This document shows positions 1-8,316 of a DNA stretch of 11,952 nucleotides, in pieces (position 1 is the stretch's first letter; the number at the start of each line of letters is the position of its first letter). The stretch comes from Chloroflexota bacterium (GTDB taxonomy: Bacteria; Chloroflexota; Limnocylindria; Limnocylindrales; CSP1-4). Location: assembly GCA_021812735.1 (NCBI GenBank), contig JAKAMV010000207.1, forward strand, positions 1-11,952, in the 5' to 3' direction. The notes under the pieces are model-generated. The model ran no database searches. It was not told the origin of the DNA and saw only the letters and a list, made by a program, of their open reading frames with translations. The translations under genes and the position numbers were made by a program.

Positions 1-1
1 C

Positions 2-775
2 GCAAACGTCGCGCCCGCCGCCGGGCCCGCCGCCGCCGATCCTGCCTCCGCCCCAAACGTCGCGCCCGCCCCGTCCCGCGCTGGACACCGCACGCGGACC
101 GCCGCCCCCGCCCGGCCGCGCGAGCAACAGCTGCGGCGCGCCGCCGTGCGCCTCTTCCGCGAACACGGATACGACGGCACCTCGATGCAGGACCTGGCCG
201 AGGCGCTCGGGATGCACCGCGGCAGCCTCTACCACTACATCGCCTCGAAAGAAGACCTCCTCTTCGAGATCGTCGAGTCCGCGATGGCGCGCTTCCACGA
301 CGAGGTGCGCCCGATACTGGAGGGCGAAGGACCAGCCCAGGATCGTCTCCGGCGGGCGGTCGGCGCCCACCTGCGGATCGCCGCCGAGGAGCCCGACGAG
401 CTGACGCTCCTGCAGGTCGAGCTGAAGGCGCTCGCACCCGAACGCCGCGGACAGATCGTGGCCGAACGCGACGCCTACGAGCACGCCTGGCGCGCCTTCA
501 TCCGCGAGGGCATGCGCGACGGCGCGTTCCATTGTGCCGACGAGCGGACGGCGGGCTTCATGATCCTCGCCGCGTGCAATTGGTTCAGCCAGTGGTACCG
601 CCCGACCGGCCCGCTCGGGGTCGAAGAGTTCGCCTCGCGCTTCACCGACCTCTTCCTCGACGCGCTCCGGGCCAGTCCCGCGGCTCCCCGGGCGACCGAG
701 GACGCGCCCACCCCGCCAGCGACCGACAAGCAGACCATCGCCGACGTGTACGGCCCATTGCACCGGGAGCCCTGA
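2..775 (+). CDS. TetR/AcrR-family transcriptional regulator, 5' end outside window
   Basis: A DNA-binding repressor of the TetR family. The reading frame is open to the left edge, and no ATG, GTG or TTG occurs in frame before GTG 146. Starting at 146 would remove the first half of HTH helix 1 (REQQLRRAAVRLFREHGYDGTS), so the true start is almost certainly upstream. The helix-turn-helix reads TSMQDLAEALGMHRGSLYHYIASKEDLL. The C-terminal ligand-binding domain ends near FASRFTDLFLDALR and resembles FadR/KstR2-type regulators that sense acyl-CoAs. That resemblance is from memory of the families and the ligand is inferred. About 45 Ala/Pro-rich residues precede the HTH and contain NVAPA twice. The C-terminal tail of about 35 residues is also Ala/Pro-rich. 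The stop is one base before the fadN ATG, so the regulator is probably co-transcribed with the operon it would control. Its operator should lie upstream, outside the window. Confidence 0.9.
   Translation, partial: ANVAPAAGPAAADPASAPNVAPAPSRAGHRTRTAAPARPREQQLRRAAVRLFREHGYDGTSMQDLAEALGMHRGSLYHYIASKEDLLFEIVESAMARFHDEVRPILEGEGPAQDRLRRAVGAHLRIAAEEPDELTLLQVELKALAPERRGQIVAERDAYEHAWRAFIREGMRDGAFHCADERTAGFMILAACNWFSQWYRPTGPLGVEEFASRFTDLFLDALRASPAAPRATEDAPTPPATDKQTIADVYGPLHREP
765..769 (+). promoter_or_regulatory. Shine-Dalgarno sequence of fadN
   Basis: GGGAG lies 7 bases before ATG 777, inside the last codons of the TetR gene. It supports the 777 start, and therefore a real N-terminal extension on FadN. 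No alternative in-frame ATG, GTG or TTG exists between 777 and the Rossmann motif. Confidence 0.75.
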
Positions 776-776
776 G

Positions 777-3320
777 ATGACCCTCGCCTCCTCGCCGACC
801 CAGTCCGGCGCCGCCGCTGCTCGCCCATCCGCCGGCGCCCCATCCGCTGGCGCCGCTGCCCAGTCCGGCGCCGCCGCCTCCTCGCCGACCCAGTCCGGCG
901 CCGCCGCTGCTCCGTCCGGCACCGCCGCGACCCCGACCGCCCTCCCCAGCCTCCGTCGCGCCGTCGTGCTCGGGGCCGGCACCATGGGCGCCCAGGTCGC
1001 CTGCCTGCTCGTCGGCCGCGGCGTCCCGGCCGATCTGCTCGACCTCGACGCACCCACCGCCCGCGCCGGGCTCGAGCGCGCCCGGAAACTGTCGCCCTCG
1101 CCCCTCTACCTGCCCGAGGACGCCGACGCCGTCCGCACCGCCGGCTTCGATGCCCTCGAGTCGCGTGTGGCCAGCGCCGACTGGGTCCTCGAGGCGGTCG
1201 TCGAGCGCCTCGACGTGAAGCGCGATCTGCTGGCGCGGACCGCCGCCGTCCTGCCCCCAGCCGCCCTGCTCAGCAGCAACACCTCGTCGCTCTCGATCGC
1301 GGCGATGGCCGAGGCGCTCCCCGAGGGCGTGGCGGCGCGGTTCCTGGGCACGCACTTCTTCAATCCGCCGCGGTACACGCGCCTCGTCGAGCTGGTGCCC
1401 AGCCCGGCGACATCCTCGGCCACGCTCGCCCGTGCCCGTGCGATCGCCGCCGACGTGCTCGGCAAGGGCGTGGTGGAGGCGCAGGACGCCCCCGGGTTCA
1501 TCGTGAACCGCCTCGGAACCCAGGCGTCGCTCGTCGCGATCCGCCTCGGCGAGGAGCTCGGACTGGGGGTCGACGAGATCGACGACCTGTCCGGCCCGCT
1601 GGTCGGTCGGCCCAAGTCGGCGGTCTTCCGGACGATCGACCTGGTCGGGCTCGACGTCTTTGCGGCGGTGGTGCGCAGCCTGGCCGCCGCCGTTCCCGCC
1701 GACGACCCCGAACGCGACCTGTTCCGCCTCCCGCCGGTCGTCGAGACGATGCTCGAACGGGGCCTGCTCGGCGTCAAGGCCGGCGCCGGGTTCTTCCGCA
1801 AAGTCGGCGACGAGATCCTCGCGCTCGACCTCGCGACGCTCGAGTACCGCCCCCGCCGGCGCCCGCGCAGCGCCGCGGTCGAGATGGCGCGCCAGGTCGA
1901 CGACCCCGCCCGGCGGCTCGAGGCGCTGTTCGCGGCGGACCCGGCGGATGCACCCGCGGCGTTCGTGCGTCGCGGCCTCGTGCGGGCCCTCTGGTACGCC
2001 TCGGTGGTCGCTCCCGGGATCGCCGGCTCGATCGCGGACGTGGATCGTGCGATGCGCTGGGGGCTCGGCTGGGAACGCGGCCCGTTCGAAACCTGGGACG
2101 GCCTCGGCGGTGCCCGCATGGCCGCCCTGCTCGAGGTGGAGCGGCTCGGCGAATCGCCACTCGCCGCCGGTGCCCGCGAGGCGGGGGGCTTCTACGCCGC
2201 CGACGGGACACTGCAGCTCGACCTCGCGACCTTCCGCCCCGCGCCCGCCCCGGAGGGTGGACCCCCCACCCGCGGAGCCGCAGAGGCCGTGCGGCGGATC
2301 CCCGTCCCGCCGCGTCCGCGCGTCATCGACTTGGCGCGCCTGCGCGCCGCGCGCGGCCAGCTCGTCGGCAACGCCGCCGCGAGCCTGATCGAGCTCGACG
2401 GCGTGCTGGCCCTCGAGCTCCACGGGAAGCTCAACATCATCGGGCTCGACACGATCGAGATGCTGGGCCGGGCCACCGCGATCGCCGAGGAGCGTGGGTT
2501 GCCGCTCGTGATCGGCACAGATGCCGCCGACTTCTCGGCCGGTGCGAACCTCGCGCTGCTGCTCATGGAGGCCGAGGACGACGAGTGGGACGAGCTGGAC
2601 CGCGTGGTGCGGCGGTTCCAAGCGGCCACCCGAGGCATGCGCCAGGCACAGGTGCCCGTGGTGGTCGCCATCCGCGGCCGAGTATTGGGCGGCGGCGCCG
2701 AGATCGCCGTGGCCGGCGATCGCGTGCAGGCCGGCGCCGAGACCTATATGGGGTTCGTCGAGCTCGGCATGGGGCTCATCCCTGCCGGCGGTGGCTCCAC
2801 CGAGATGGCCCGGCGGGCCGCCGAACGCGATCCCGGCGGTACGTGGGGCGACGCCTTCCCCGCGTTCGCGCAGATCTTCGAGGCGATCGCCACCGCGAAG
2901 GTCAGCACGAGCGCGGCCGACGCGCGTCGTCTCGGCCTGCTCCGCCCCGAGGACGGGATCAGCGCCGATCCCGAGCGCGTCCTGGCGGACGCCGTCAGCG
3001 TTGCGCGCGCCCTCGCCGAGACCGGTTACCGTCCGCCCCTGGAGCGCCCGATCCGGGTGCTGGGCCGGCGCGGCATCGCCGCCGCGGAGACGCTGACGAA
3101 CAACCAACTCGCGGGCGGCTACATCAGCGCCTACGACCGTGAGCTGGCGGTGACGCTGGCCCGCGTCATGTGCGGCGGGGACGTGGCGGAGGGGACCGCG
3201 GTGGGCGCGGAGCACCTCCTCGACCTCGAGCGCGAGACCTTCCTGCATCTGCTCGGCCAGGCGAAGACCCGCGACCGGATCCGGCACTTCCTCCGGACCG
3301 GTAAGCCCCTGCGCAATTGA
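777..3320 (+). CDS. fadN: 3-hydroxyacyl-CoA dehydrogenase / enoyl-CoA hydratase fusion (FadN type)
   Basis: This bifunctional cytoplasmic enzyme hydrates trans-2-enoyl-CoA and oxidises the resulting 3-hydroxyacyl-CoA with NAD+. The dehydrogenase comes first: Rossmann motif VVLGAGTMG (63-71), SSNTS (166-170), catalytic His193 in GTHFFNP, Glu205 and Asn244 in PGFIVNR. A second dehydrogenase C-terminal unit includes [16 protein letters not shown] (426-441). The crotonase domain follows (about 535-750), with oxyanion-hole segments DFSAGANLA (585-593) and LGGGAE (637-642) and catalytic Glu642 and Glu662. The domain order is opposite to E. coli FadB and matches Bacillus subtilis FadN; even the final GKPLRN is shared. 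At 847 aa it exceeds FadN (about 790 aa), mainly through a low-complexity N-terminus of about 57 residues encoded by repeats. All key catalytic residues I could check are present. It is followed closely by fadA and fadE. Confidence 0.95.
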   Translation: MTLASSPTQSGAAAARPSAGAPSAGAAAQSGAAASSPTQSGAAAAPSGTAATPTALPSLRRAVVLGAGTMGAQVACLLVGRGVPADLLDLDAPTARAGLERARKLSPSPLYLPEDADAVRTAGFDALESRVASADWVLEAVVERLDVKRDLLARTAAVLPPAALLSSNTSSLSIAAMAEALPEGVAARFLGTHFFNPPRYTRLVELVPSPATSSATLARARAIAADVLGKGVVEAQDAPGFIVNRLGTQASLVAIRLGEELGLGVDEIDDLSGPLVGRPKSAVFRTIDLVGLDVFAAVVRSLAAAVPADDPERDLFRLPPVVETMLERGLLGVKAGAGFFRKVGDEILALDLATLEYRPRRRPRSAAVEMARQVDDPARRLEALFAADPADAPAAFVRRGLVRALWYASVVAPGIAGSIADVDRAMRWGLGWERGPFETWDGLGGARMAALLEVERLGESPLAAGAREAGGFYAADGTLQLDLATFRPAPAPEGGPPTRGAAEAVRRIPVPPRPRVIDLARLRAARGQLVGNAAASLIELDGVLALELHGKLNIIGLDTIEMLGRATAIAEERGLPLVIGTDAADFSAGANLALLLMEAEDDEWDELDRVVRRFQAATRGMRQAQVPVVVAIRGRVLGGGAEIAVAGDRVQAGAETYMGFVELGMGLIPAGGGSTEMARRAAERDPGGTWGDAFPAFAQIFEAIATAKVSTSAADARRLGLLRPEDGISADPERVLADAVSVARALAETGYRPPLERPIRVLGRRGIAAAETLTNNQLAGGYISAYDRELAVTLARVMCGGDVAEGTAVGAEHLLDLERETFLHLLGQAKTRDRIRHFLRTGKPLRN
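785..912 (+). repeat. Repeats encoding the FadN N-terminal extension
   Basis: A 38-base perfect direct repeat (785-822 and 875-912) lies 90 bases apart, so it is in frame and encodes [12 protein letters not shown] twice. A 19-base core, cccagtccggcgccgccgc, occurs three times (799-817, 859-877, 889-907), with offsets of 60 and 30 bases. Between them is a 15-base tandem pair (824-838, 839-853) differing at one base. All offsets are multiples of three, so the frame is kept. The product is an Ala/Ser/Gly/Pro/Gln linker with no predicted fold. Confidence 0.95.
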
Positions 3321-3323
3321 GGT
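3318..3323 (+). promoter_or_regulatory. Shine-Dalgarno sequence of fadA overlapping the fadN stop codon
   Basis: TGAGGT contains the fadN stop codon (3318-3320) and lies 8 bases before ATG 3332. It favours ATG 3332 over the TTG at 3317 that would overlap the stop, and it implies translational coupling between fadN and fadA. Confidence 0.7.
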
Positions 3324-3331
3324 ATCCCGCG

Positions 3332-4621
3332 ATGCGCGATGCTGTGATCGTCAGTGCCGTGCGGACCGCGGTGGGGCGGGCCCCCCGCGGTGCGCTTCGC
3401 GAGACCCGTGCCGACGAGCTCGCCGCGACCGCCGTGCGCGAGGCGATCGCCCGTGTCCCGGGCCTCGACCCTGCCGCGGTCGAGGACGTCGTCCTTGGTT
3501 GCGCGATGCCAGAGGGCGAACAAGGGCTCAACGCCGCGCGGCCGGTCGCGCTCGCGGCAGGGCTCCCGGTGCATGTCTCGGCGATGGTCGTGAACCGCTT
3601 CTGCGCCTCGGGGCTCCAGGCGCTGGCGATCGCGACACAGGCCGTGGCGTCCGGGCAGGCCGAGGTCGTGGTCGCCGGTGGGATGGAGTCGATGAGCGCC
3701 GTCCCGATGACGGGTCACCATTTCTCCCCCAACCCCGCCCTCTCCGCCGCGTGGCCCGACGTCTACCTCTCGATGGGGCTCACCGCCGAGGAGGTCGCGC
3801 GCCGGTACGGCGTCTCACGCGAGGACCAGGATGCGTGGGCGCTGCGCTCGCACCGGCGGGCCGCCGCCGCCCAGGACGCGGGGCGCTTCGTCGACGAGGT
3901 GGTCCCGGTCCCAGCCCGCCGCACCGCCGTGGTCGATGGCCGCCCCACGGTCGAGACGCTGCCGTTCGCCGCCGACGAAGGGATCCGGCGGGATACCGAC
4001 GAGGCTGCCCTGGCGGCGCTCCGTCCCGCCTTCGCCCGTGCGGGCTCCGTCACCGCCGGCAACAGCTCGCAGATGAGCGACGGCGCCGCGGCGCTCGTCG
4101 TGATGAGCGGCGAACGAGCCGCCGCGCTCGGACTCCGGCCGCTCGCCCGACTCGTGGCGTTCGCGACCGTCGGCGTGTCGCCCGAGATCATGGGGATCGG
4201 CCCGGTCGAGGCCGTGCCGAAGGCGCTCCGGCAGGCCGGCCTCTCGCTTGCCCAGATGGACCTCGTCGAGCTCAATGAGGCGTTCGCCGCCCAGGTGGTC
4301 GCGGTGGTGCGGGCGCTCGGCTTGGACGAGGAGCGGACCAACGTGAACGGCGGGGCGATCGCGCTCGGGCATCCGCTTGGCGCGACCGGCGCGAAGCTCT
4401 CGACCCAGGTGATCCACGAACTGGCCCGGCGGGGCGCGCGGTACGGGCTCGTGACGATGTGCGTGGGCGGCGGCCAGGGCGCGGCCGGCATCATCGAGCG
4501 GCTCGACGGTGACCCGTTCGAGCAGGCCGCCCGCGCGCGCGAACGGTGGGCCGCGCCGGAATCGGCGGCCCGATCGACCGGACGCGGCGACGAGATAGCG
4601 CAAGGGGAGGCAGCGGCATGA
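3332..4621 (+). CDS. fadA: Acetyl-CoA acyltransferase (3-ketoacyl-CoA thiolase)
   Basis: This enzyme cleaves 3-ketoacyl-CoA with CoA to acetyl-CoA and a shortened acyl-CoA, the last step of beta-oxidation. From ATG 3332 the 429-aa protein begins [16 protein letters not shown], matching the usual thiolase start. An in-frame TTG at 3317 would add five unneeded residues. The nucleophile Cys91 sits in [12 protein letters not shown], His347 in [14 protein letters not shown], and the acid/base Cys377 in [20 protein letters not shown] (244-255) and [10 protein letters not shown] (312-321) are also typical. The catalytic core ends near residue 391. A tail of roughly 38 residues rich in Ala, Arg and Glu follows, longer than in most thiolases. 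The stop overlaps the fadE start as ATGA. Thiolases of biosynthetic type share these motifs, but the operon context decides for beta-oxidation. Confidence 0.95.
   Translation: MRDAVIVSAVRTAVGRAPRGALRETRADELAATAVREAIARVPGLDPAAVEDVVLGCAMPEGEQGLNAARPVALAAGLPVHVSAMVVNRFCASGLQALAIATQAVASGQAEVVVAGGMESMSAVPMTGHHFSPNPALSAAWPDVYLSMGLTAEEVARRYGVSREDQDAWALRSHRRAAAAQDAGRFVDEVVPVPARRTAVVDGRPTVETLPFAADEGIRRDTDEAALAALRPAFARAGSVTAGNSSQMSDGAAALVVMSGERAAALGLRPLARLVAFATVGVSPEIMGIGPVEAVPKALRQAGLSLAQMDLVELNEAFAAQVVAVVRALGLDEERTNVNGGAIALGHPLGATGAKLSTQVIHELARRGARYGLVTMCVGGGQGAAGIIERLDGDPFEQAARARERWAAPESAARSTGRGDEIAQGEAAA
4602..4610 (+). promoter_or_regulatory. Strong Shine-Dalgarno sequence of fadE
   Basis: AAGGGGAGG lies 7 bases before ATG 4618, inside the end of fadA. 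It selects ATG 4618 over the upstream in-frame GTG at 4546, which would add 24 Arg/Gly-rich residues and overlap fadA by 76 bases. Confidence 0.8.
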
Positions 4622-6390
4622 CCGGGGTGCAGGAACAGACGGCACAGACGGGACGTCCGGCGGTGCCGGGCGGCGCCTTCGTCGTCCGGGCCGCGGAGCA
4701 GGACGAAGTCTTCACGCCCGAGCGGCTCGACGAGACCCAGCGCGCGATCCGAGACGCCGTGCGTGAATTCGTCGAGCGGTCGGTGGCGCCGCGGCGCGAG
4801 GCGATCGAGGCGCGCGACTACGCGACCCACCGGGCGCTCCTCGCGGAGCTCGGCGCACAGGGTTACCTCGGGGTGGACGTGCCGGAGGCGTACGGCGGCG
4901 CCGGGCTCGACAAGGTGACCTCGCTGCTCGTCAGCGAGGGGCTCGCCGAGGCGGGCAGCCTCGCCGTGACGTACGGCGCCCACGTCGGGATTGGGACGCT
5001 GCCGCTCGTCTTCTTCGGCACCGACGACCAGCGGCGGCGCTGGCTGCCGGGGCTCGCCGATGGTTCGCTCGTCGCCGCCTACGCGCTCACGGAACCGGGC
5101 GCCGGTTCGGACGTCCAGGGGATCCGCACCCGCGCCGACCGCTCCGCGGATGGGTCGCACTACCTGCTGAATGGCACCAAGCAGTTCATCACGAACGCAG
5201 GCTTCGCCGACCTCTTCACCGTCTACGCCAAGGTCGACGGCGAACGCATCACGGCATTCCTGGTCCCCCGCGATACCCCCGGGCTGACGGTCGAGGCCGA
5301 GGAGCACAAGCTCGGCGTGCGGGGCTCGTCGACCTGCGCGCTGACGCTCGCGGACGCGCGCGTGCCGGCCGAGAACGTCCTCGGCGAGGTCGGTCGGGGA
5401 CACATCGTCGCCTACAGCGTACTCAACGTCGGCCGCTTCAAGCTCGCCGCGGGCTGTCTCGGCGGCATGCGTCCCGCGATCGACCGGGCGATCGCCTACG
5501 CGACCGACCGGCGTCTCTTCGGCCAGCGGCTCCTCGACCTGCCGCTGACGCGCGAGCGGCTCGCCACCATGGCCGAGCGGACGTTCGCCGTGGAGTCGGT
5601 CACGTACCGCAACGCGGGGCTGATCGACGCCCTGCTTGCGGGCGCCCACGGCGACCCCGACCGGGCCCGCGGCGCCCTCGAGGAGTACGCGATCGAGTGC
5701 TCGATTGCGAAGGTGCTTGCCTCCGACGGGTTGAACGCGGTGATCGACGACCTGCTGCAGCTGATGGGCGGCTACGGCTACATCGAGGACTTTGGCGTGG
5801 CCGGCCTCTACCGCGACGCGCGGATCCACCAAATCTGGGAAGGGACCAACGAAGTCAACCGGCTCCTGGTCCCCGGCATGCTGCTCCGCCGGGCGATGCG
5901 CGGGCGGCTCGACCTGCTCGGGCCAGCCAAGCGGGCGGCCGATGCGCTGCTGGCGCCTGAAGCACCGGTGGAGGGTGGCGCCCCGCTCGACGAAGAGCTG
6001 CGCCAGGTCCGTGCGATGCGGACGGCGCTGCTGATCGCGGCCGGGGCCGCGGTCCAGCGCTACGGCGAGCGGCTCGACGAGGAGCAGGAGGTGCTGTACC
6101 GCGTCGCAGACGCCGCGATCGCGCTCTTCGCCGCGGAGTCCGCCGTGCTCCGCGCGCGGGCGTCAGCCGACGCGCTGCAGGCCGGCCTCGCCCGGCTGGT
6201 CACGGCACGTTCGATCGCTGCCGTGGAGCACGCCACGGCGGAGGTCGCCACCCGGGTACACGAAGGCGACGACCGACGCATGGTGCTCGCCGGCCTGCGG
6301 CGGCTGCTGCGGCGGGAGCCAGTCGACTTCGTGGCGCTGCGGCGCTCGGTGGCCGCGGCACTCGTAGAGCGAGGAGGCTATCGCGTGTAG
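4618..6390 (+). CDS. fadE: Acyl-CoA dehydrogenase, long-chain FadE type
   Basis: An FAD enzyme that introduces the trans-2 double bond into acyl-CoA and passes electrons to electron-transfer flavoprotein. The 590-aa protein has the N-terminal helical domain (about 35-150, with [16 protein letters not shown]), the middle beta domain with [12 protein letters not shown] (154-165) and [16 protein letters not shown] (185-200), and the C-terminal helical domain with [20 protein letters not shown] and [10 protein letters not shown]. Glu408 in the latter is at the catalytic-base position used by medium- and very-long-chain dehydrogenases. About 150 extra C-terminal residues resemble the additional helical domain of very-long-chain enzymes and are also present in B. 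subtilis FadE, of nearly the same length. The start overlaps the fadA stop (ATGA). No etfA or etfB genes are in the window, so the electron acceptor must be encoded elsewhere. Confidence 0.95.
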   Translation: MTGVQEQTAQTGRPAVPGGAFVVRAAEQDEVFTPERLDETQRAIRDAVREFVERSVAPRREAIEARDYATHRALLAELGAQGYLGVDVPEAYGGAGLDKVTSLLVSEGLAEAGSLAVTYGAHVGIGTLPLVFFGTDDQRRRWLPGLADGSLVAAYALTEPGAGSDVQGIRTRADRSADGSHYLLNGTKQFITNAGFADLFTVYAKVDGERITAFLVPRDTPGLTVEAEEHKLGVRGSSTCALTLADARVPAENVLGEVGRGHIVAYSVLNVGRFKLAAGCLGGMRPAIDRAIAYATDRRLFGQRLLDLPLTRERLATMAERTFAVESVTYRNAGLIDALLAGAHGDPDRARGALEEYAIECSIAKVLASDGLNAVIDDLLQLMGGYGYIEDFGVAGLYRDARIHQIWEGTNEVNRLLVPGMLLRRAMRGRLDLLGPAKRAADALLAPEAPVEGGAPLDEELRQVRAMRTALLIAAGAAVQRYGERLDEEQEVLYRVADAAIALFAAESAVLRARASADALQAGLARLVTARSIAAVEHATAEVATRVHEGDDRRMVLAGLRRLLRREPVDFVALRRSVAAALVERGGYRV

Positions 6391-6416
6391 CGGCCGCGTG
6401 CTACGCACCACGGCCG
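6391..6416 (+). other. Hairpin between fadE and the acyl-CoA synthetase gene
   Basis: Directly after the fadE stop, CGGCCG (6391-6396) can pair with CGGCCG (6411-6416). Inside it GTGC (6398-6401) can pair with GCAC (6405-6408) around a TAC loop. That gives ten base pairs with a small internal loop. No T-run follows, so a classic intrinsic terminator is unlikely. It ends four bases before the Shine-Dalgarno sequence of the next gene, so it could be an RNA-processing, mRNA-stability or attenuation element. Confidence 0.5.
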
Positions 6417-6432
6417 AGCGAGGGGATCAGAG

Positions 6433-8283
6433 ATGGCGACGCTGGCGGCGCGGCCCAGGCCGTGGGTCGCACACTACGACGAGGGGGTCCCGGGTGAGGT
6501 CGAGATCCCGGACGTGCCGCTCGATGACCTGCTCCGGCAGGCCGCGCGGCGCTGGCCCTCGGCAGTGGCCCTGACCTTCTACGGGCGGCACACGACCTTC
6601 GCGGTGTTGGACCGCCAGGTCGACCGGATGGCGCACGCGCTGCGCGGGCTGGGCGTCCAACCCGGCGACGTGGTCAGCCTGCACCTGCCGACCAGCCCGG
6701 CGTTCGTCATCGCCTTTTACGGACTCCTGCGGGCGGGCGCCATGGGCTTGCCCATGAACCCGCTCTACACCCCGCGCGAGATCGGCGAGCTCGTCAAGCT
6801 GGGGCGGCCCCGCGTTTCGATCGCGCTGGATCTCGTGGTACCGCGTGTGCGAGCCGCCCGCGCCGAAGCTGGCGTCCCAGGTCCCGTCGTGACGGTCGGG
6901 ATCGCCGAGCAGCTTCCGTGGCTCAAGGGGCTCCTCTATCCGCTGAAGGCGCGGCGTGAGGGGCGCTGGCACCCGGTCGCGGACACGCCCGAGACCCCGC
7001 GGCTGATGCGGCTGCTCGGCGCGGCCTCCGGCGATCCCTTCCCCTCCGTCGCGGCAGCGCAGGACGTGGCGCTGCTGCAGCCGACCGGCGGGACGACCGG
7101 CATCCCGAAGGCAGCCATGCTGACGCATCGGAACCTGGTGGCCAACGCCGTCCAGGTCGGCGCCTGGTTCCCCAAGGCGCGCCCCGGCGAGGCGGTCCTG
7201 GGCGCCCTGCCGTACTTCCATATCTACGGTATGACGGTCGCGATGAACATGGCGATCCTGCTGGGCCAGCGCCAGGTGCTGCTGCCCCGCCCCGAGACCA
7301 GCGAGATGCTCGAGGCGATCCACCGCGAGCGCCCGCGCATGTTCCCCGGTGTACCCGCGATGTACCAGGCGATCTCGGTGCACCCGCGCGCGGCGAAGCT
7401 CGATCTGACCTCGATCGACGGCTGCATCAGCGGGGCAGCGCCGCTCCCCGCCGAGGTGCAGCGCCGCTTCGAGGAGGTCACGAAGGGGCGCGTCGTGGAG
7501 GGCTATGGACTGTCCGAGGCGAGCCCGGTGACACACTCGAACCCGTTGTACGGCGATCGGCGCAACGGCACGGTCGGCGTGCCGTTTCCCTCGACCGACG
7601 CGATGGTGGTCTCGCTCGAGGACGGCCACGAGCTGGGACCGGGCGAGGAGGGCGAGCTGCTCGTGCGCGGGCCTCAGGTCATGAAGGGGTATTACGAGAA
7701 CCCGGAGGAGACCGCGCTGGTGTTGAGCGCGGACGGCTGGCTGCGTACCGGCGACATCGCGGTCCGCGACGAGGACGGCTTCTTCCGCATCGTCGACCGG
7801 AAGAAAGACCTCATCATCGTGGGCGGCATCAATGTCTGGCCGCGTGAGGTCGAGGAGGTGCTGCACGAACACCCGCTGATCGACGACGCGGCGGTGGTCG
7901 GCGTCCCGCACGAGCGGTTGGGAGAAGTACCGAAAGCGTTCGTGGTGCCGCGGCCGGGTGCGTTCCTGACCGTCGAGATGGTGGTCGAGCACTGCCGCGC
8001 CAACCTCGCCGGCCACAAGGTGCCGCGCCAGGTGGAGTTCGTTACGGAGCTGCCGCGCAGTGGGGTCGGCAAGGTGCTGCGCCGCGAGCTGCGTCGGGCA
8101 GGCAGTGGGGGCGGGGCGTCCGCCACGGTGCCGGTGGCGGACGCCCCGGCGCCCGACGGCACGTTGGCCGGCACTTCGGCGCCCGATGCGACCCGCCCGG
8201 CCGACGAGACCCGAGCGGCCGATCCTTCGACAGACGACATTCCCGTGGGCGGGCACCCCCACGTGGGCGGGCGCCCGAGTTGA
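6433..8283 (+). CDS. fadD: Long-chain acyl-CoA synthetase (AMP-binding enzyme)
   Basis: Activates fatty acids to acyl-CoA with ATP and CoA, feeding the pathway encoded upstream. ATG 6433 follows GAGGGG (6420-6425) at 7 bases. ANL-superfamily motifs are complete: P-loop PTGGTTGIPK (217-226), VEGYGLSEASPVTH (355-368), GWLRTGDIA (435-443), the hinge region VDRKKDLIIVGGINVWPREVEE (454-475), and catalytic Lys547 in PRSGVGKVLRREL. The N-terminus (PDVPLDDLLRQAA and NPLYTPREI) resembles Bacillus LcfA-type enzymes. Chain-length specificity cannot be read from the sequence; long-chain is inferred from similarity and neighbours. The 616-aa protein exceeds the usual 550-570. Residues after about 556 form a tail rich in Ala, Pro, Asp and Thr that ends in two short repeats (VGGHPH, VGGRPS). 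The stop codon lies within the -35 element of the next promoter. Confidence 0.92.
   Translation: MATLAARPRPWVAHYDEGVPGEVEIPDVPLDDLLRQAARRWPSAVALTFYGRHTTFAVLDRQVDRMAHALRGLGVQPGDVVSLHLPTSPAFVIAFYGLLRAGAMGLPMNPLYTPREIGELVKLGRPRVSIALDLVVPRVRAARAEAGVPGPVVTVGIAEQLPWLKGLLYPLKARREGRWHPVADTPETPRLMRLLGAASGDPFPSVAAAQDVALLQPTGGTTGIPKAAMLTHRNLVANAVQVGAWFPKARPGEAVLGALPYFHIYGMTVAMNMAILLGQRQVLLPRPETSEMLEAIHRERPRMFPGVPAMYQAISVHPRAAKLDLTSIDGCISGAAPLPAEVQRRFEEVTKGRVVEGYGLSEASPVTHSNPLYGDRRNGTVGVPFPSTDAMVVSLEDGHELGPGEEGELLVRGPQVMKGYYENPEETALVLSADGWLRTGDIAVRDEDGFFRIVDRKKDLIIVGGINVWPREVEEVLHEHPLIDDAAVVGVPHERLGEVPKAFVVPRPGAFLTVEMVVEHCRANLAGHKVPRQVEFVTELPRSGVGKVLRRELRRAGSGGGASATVPVADAPAPDGTLAGTSAPDATRPADETRAADPSTDDIPVGGHPHVGGRPS
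8244..8279 (+). repeat. 18-base imperfect tandem repeat at the end of fadD
   Basis: CGTGGGCGGGC occurs at 8244-8254 and 8262-8272, 18 bases apart and in frame. It encodes VGGHP and VGGRP at the extreme C-terminus. A 10-base palindrome, cccacgtggg (8258-8267), spans the junction. Confidence 0.75.
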
Positions 8284-8309
8284 CCGCGAGCGGTCGCGGG
8301 CGCTAGGCT
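8280..8309 (+). promoter_or_regulatory. Sigma70-like promoter for the lipoprotein gene, probably leaderless
   Basis: TTGACC (8280-8285, five of six to TTGACA) is followed by 18 bases and TAGGCT (8304-8309). ATG 8317 starts 7 bases further on, about where transcription would begin. There is no Shine-Dalgarno sequence. The fadD stop codon TGA (8281-8283) is part of the -35 element. An inverted repeat, CCGCGA (8284-8289) with TCGCGG (8294-8299), lies within the spacer and could be an operator or a short hairpin in fadD readthrough mRNA. Confidence 0.6.
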
Positions 8310-8316
8310 CGCACGG

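Noticed and set aside
785..912. Repeats as a CRISPR array or insertion-sequence remnant
   Set aside because: Repeats are in frame, nested and irregularly spaced with no unique spacers or terminal inverted repeats; they are coding low-complexity sequence.
642..3287. 881-codon open frame on the minus strand
   Set aside because: It is antisense to fadN, whose catalytic motifs are intact. Long antisense frames are expected at this G/C bias, and its translation is compositionally odd with no recognisable domain.
3317..3331. TTG 3317 as start of fadA
   Set aside because: ATG 3332 aligns with the thiolase N-terminus and has GAGGT at the right distance.
4546..4617. GTG 4546 as start of fadE
   Set aside because: Adds 24 Arg/Gly-rich residues inside fadA; ATG 4618 has a near-perfect Shine-Dalgarno sequence.
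3763..5832. 689-codon open frame on the minus strand
   Set aside because: Spans parts of fadA and fadE in antisense; Arg/Ala/Gly/Ser-rich with no domain. A shadow of the coding strand.
6427..8262. 611-codon open frame on the minus strand
   Set aside because: Antisense to the acyl-CoA synthetase almost end to end; His/Arg/Gly-rich with no domain.
8284..8299. Hairpin after fadD as an intrinsic terminator
   Set aside because: Stem of only six pairs with no following T-run; better explained as part of the promoter spacer.
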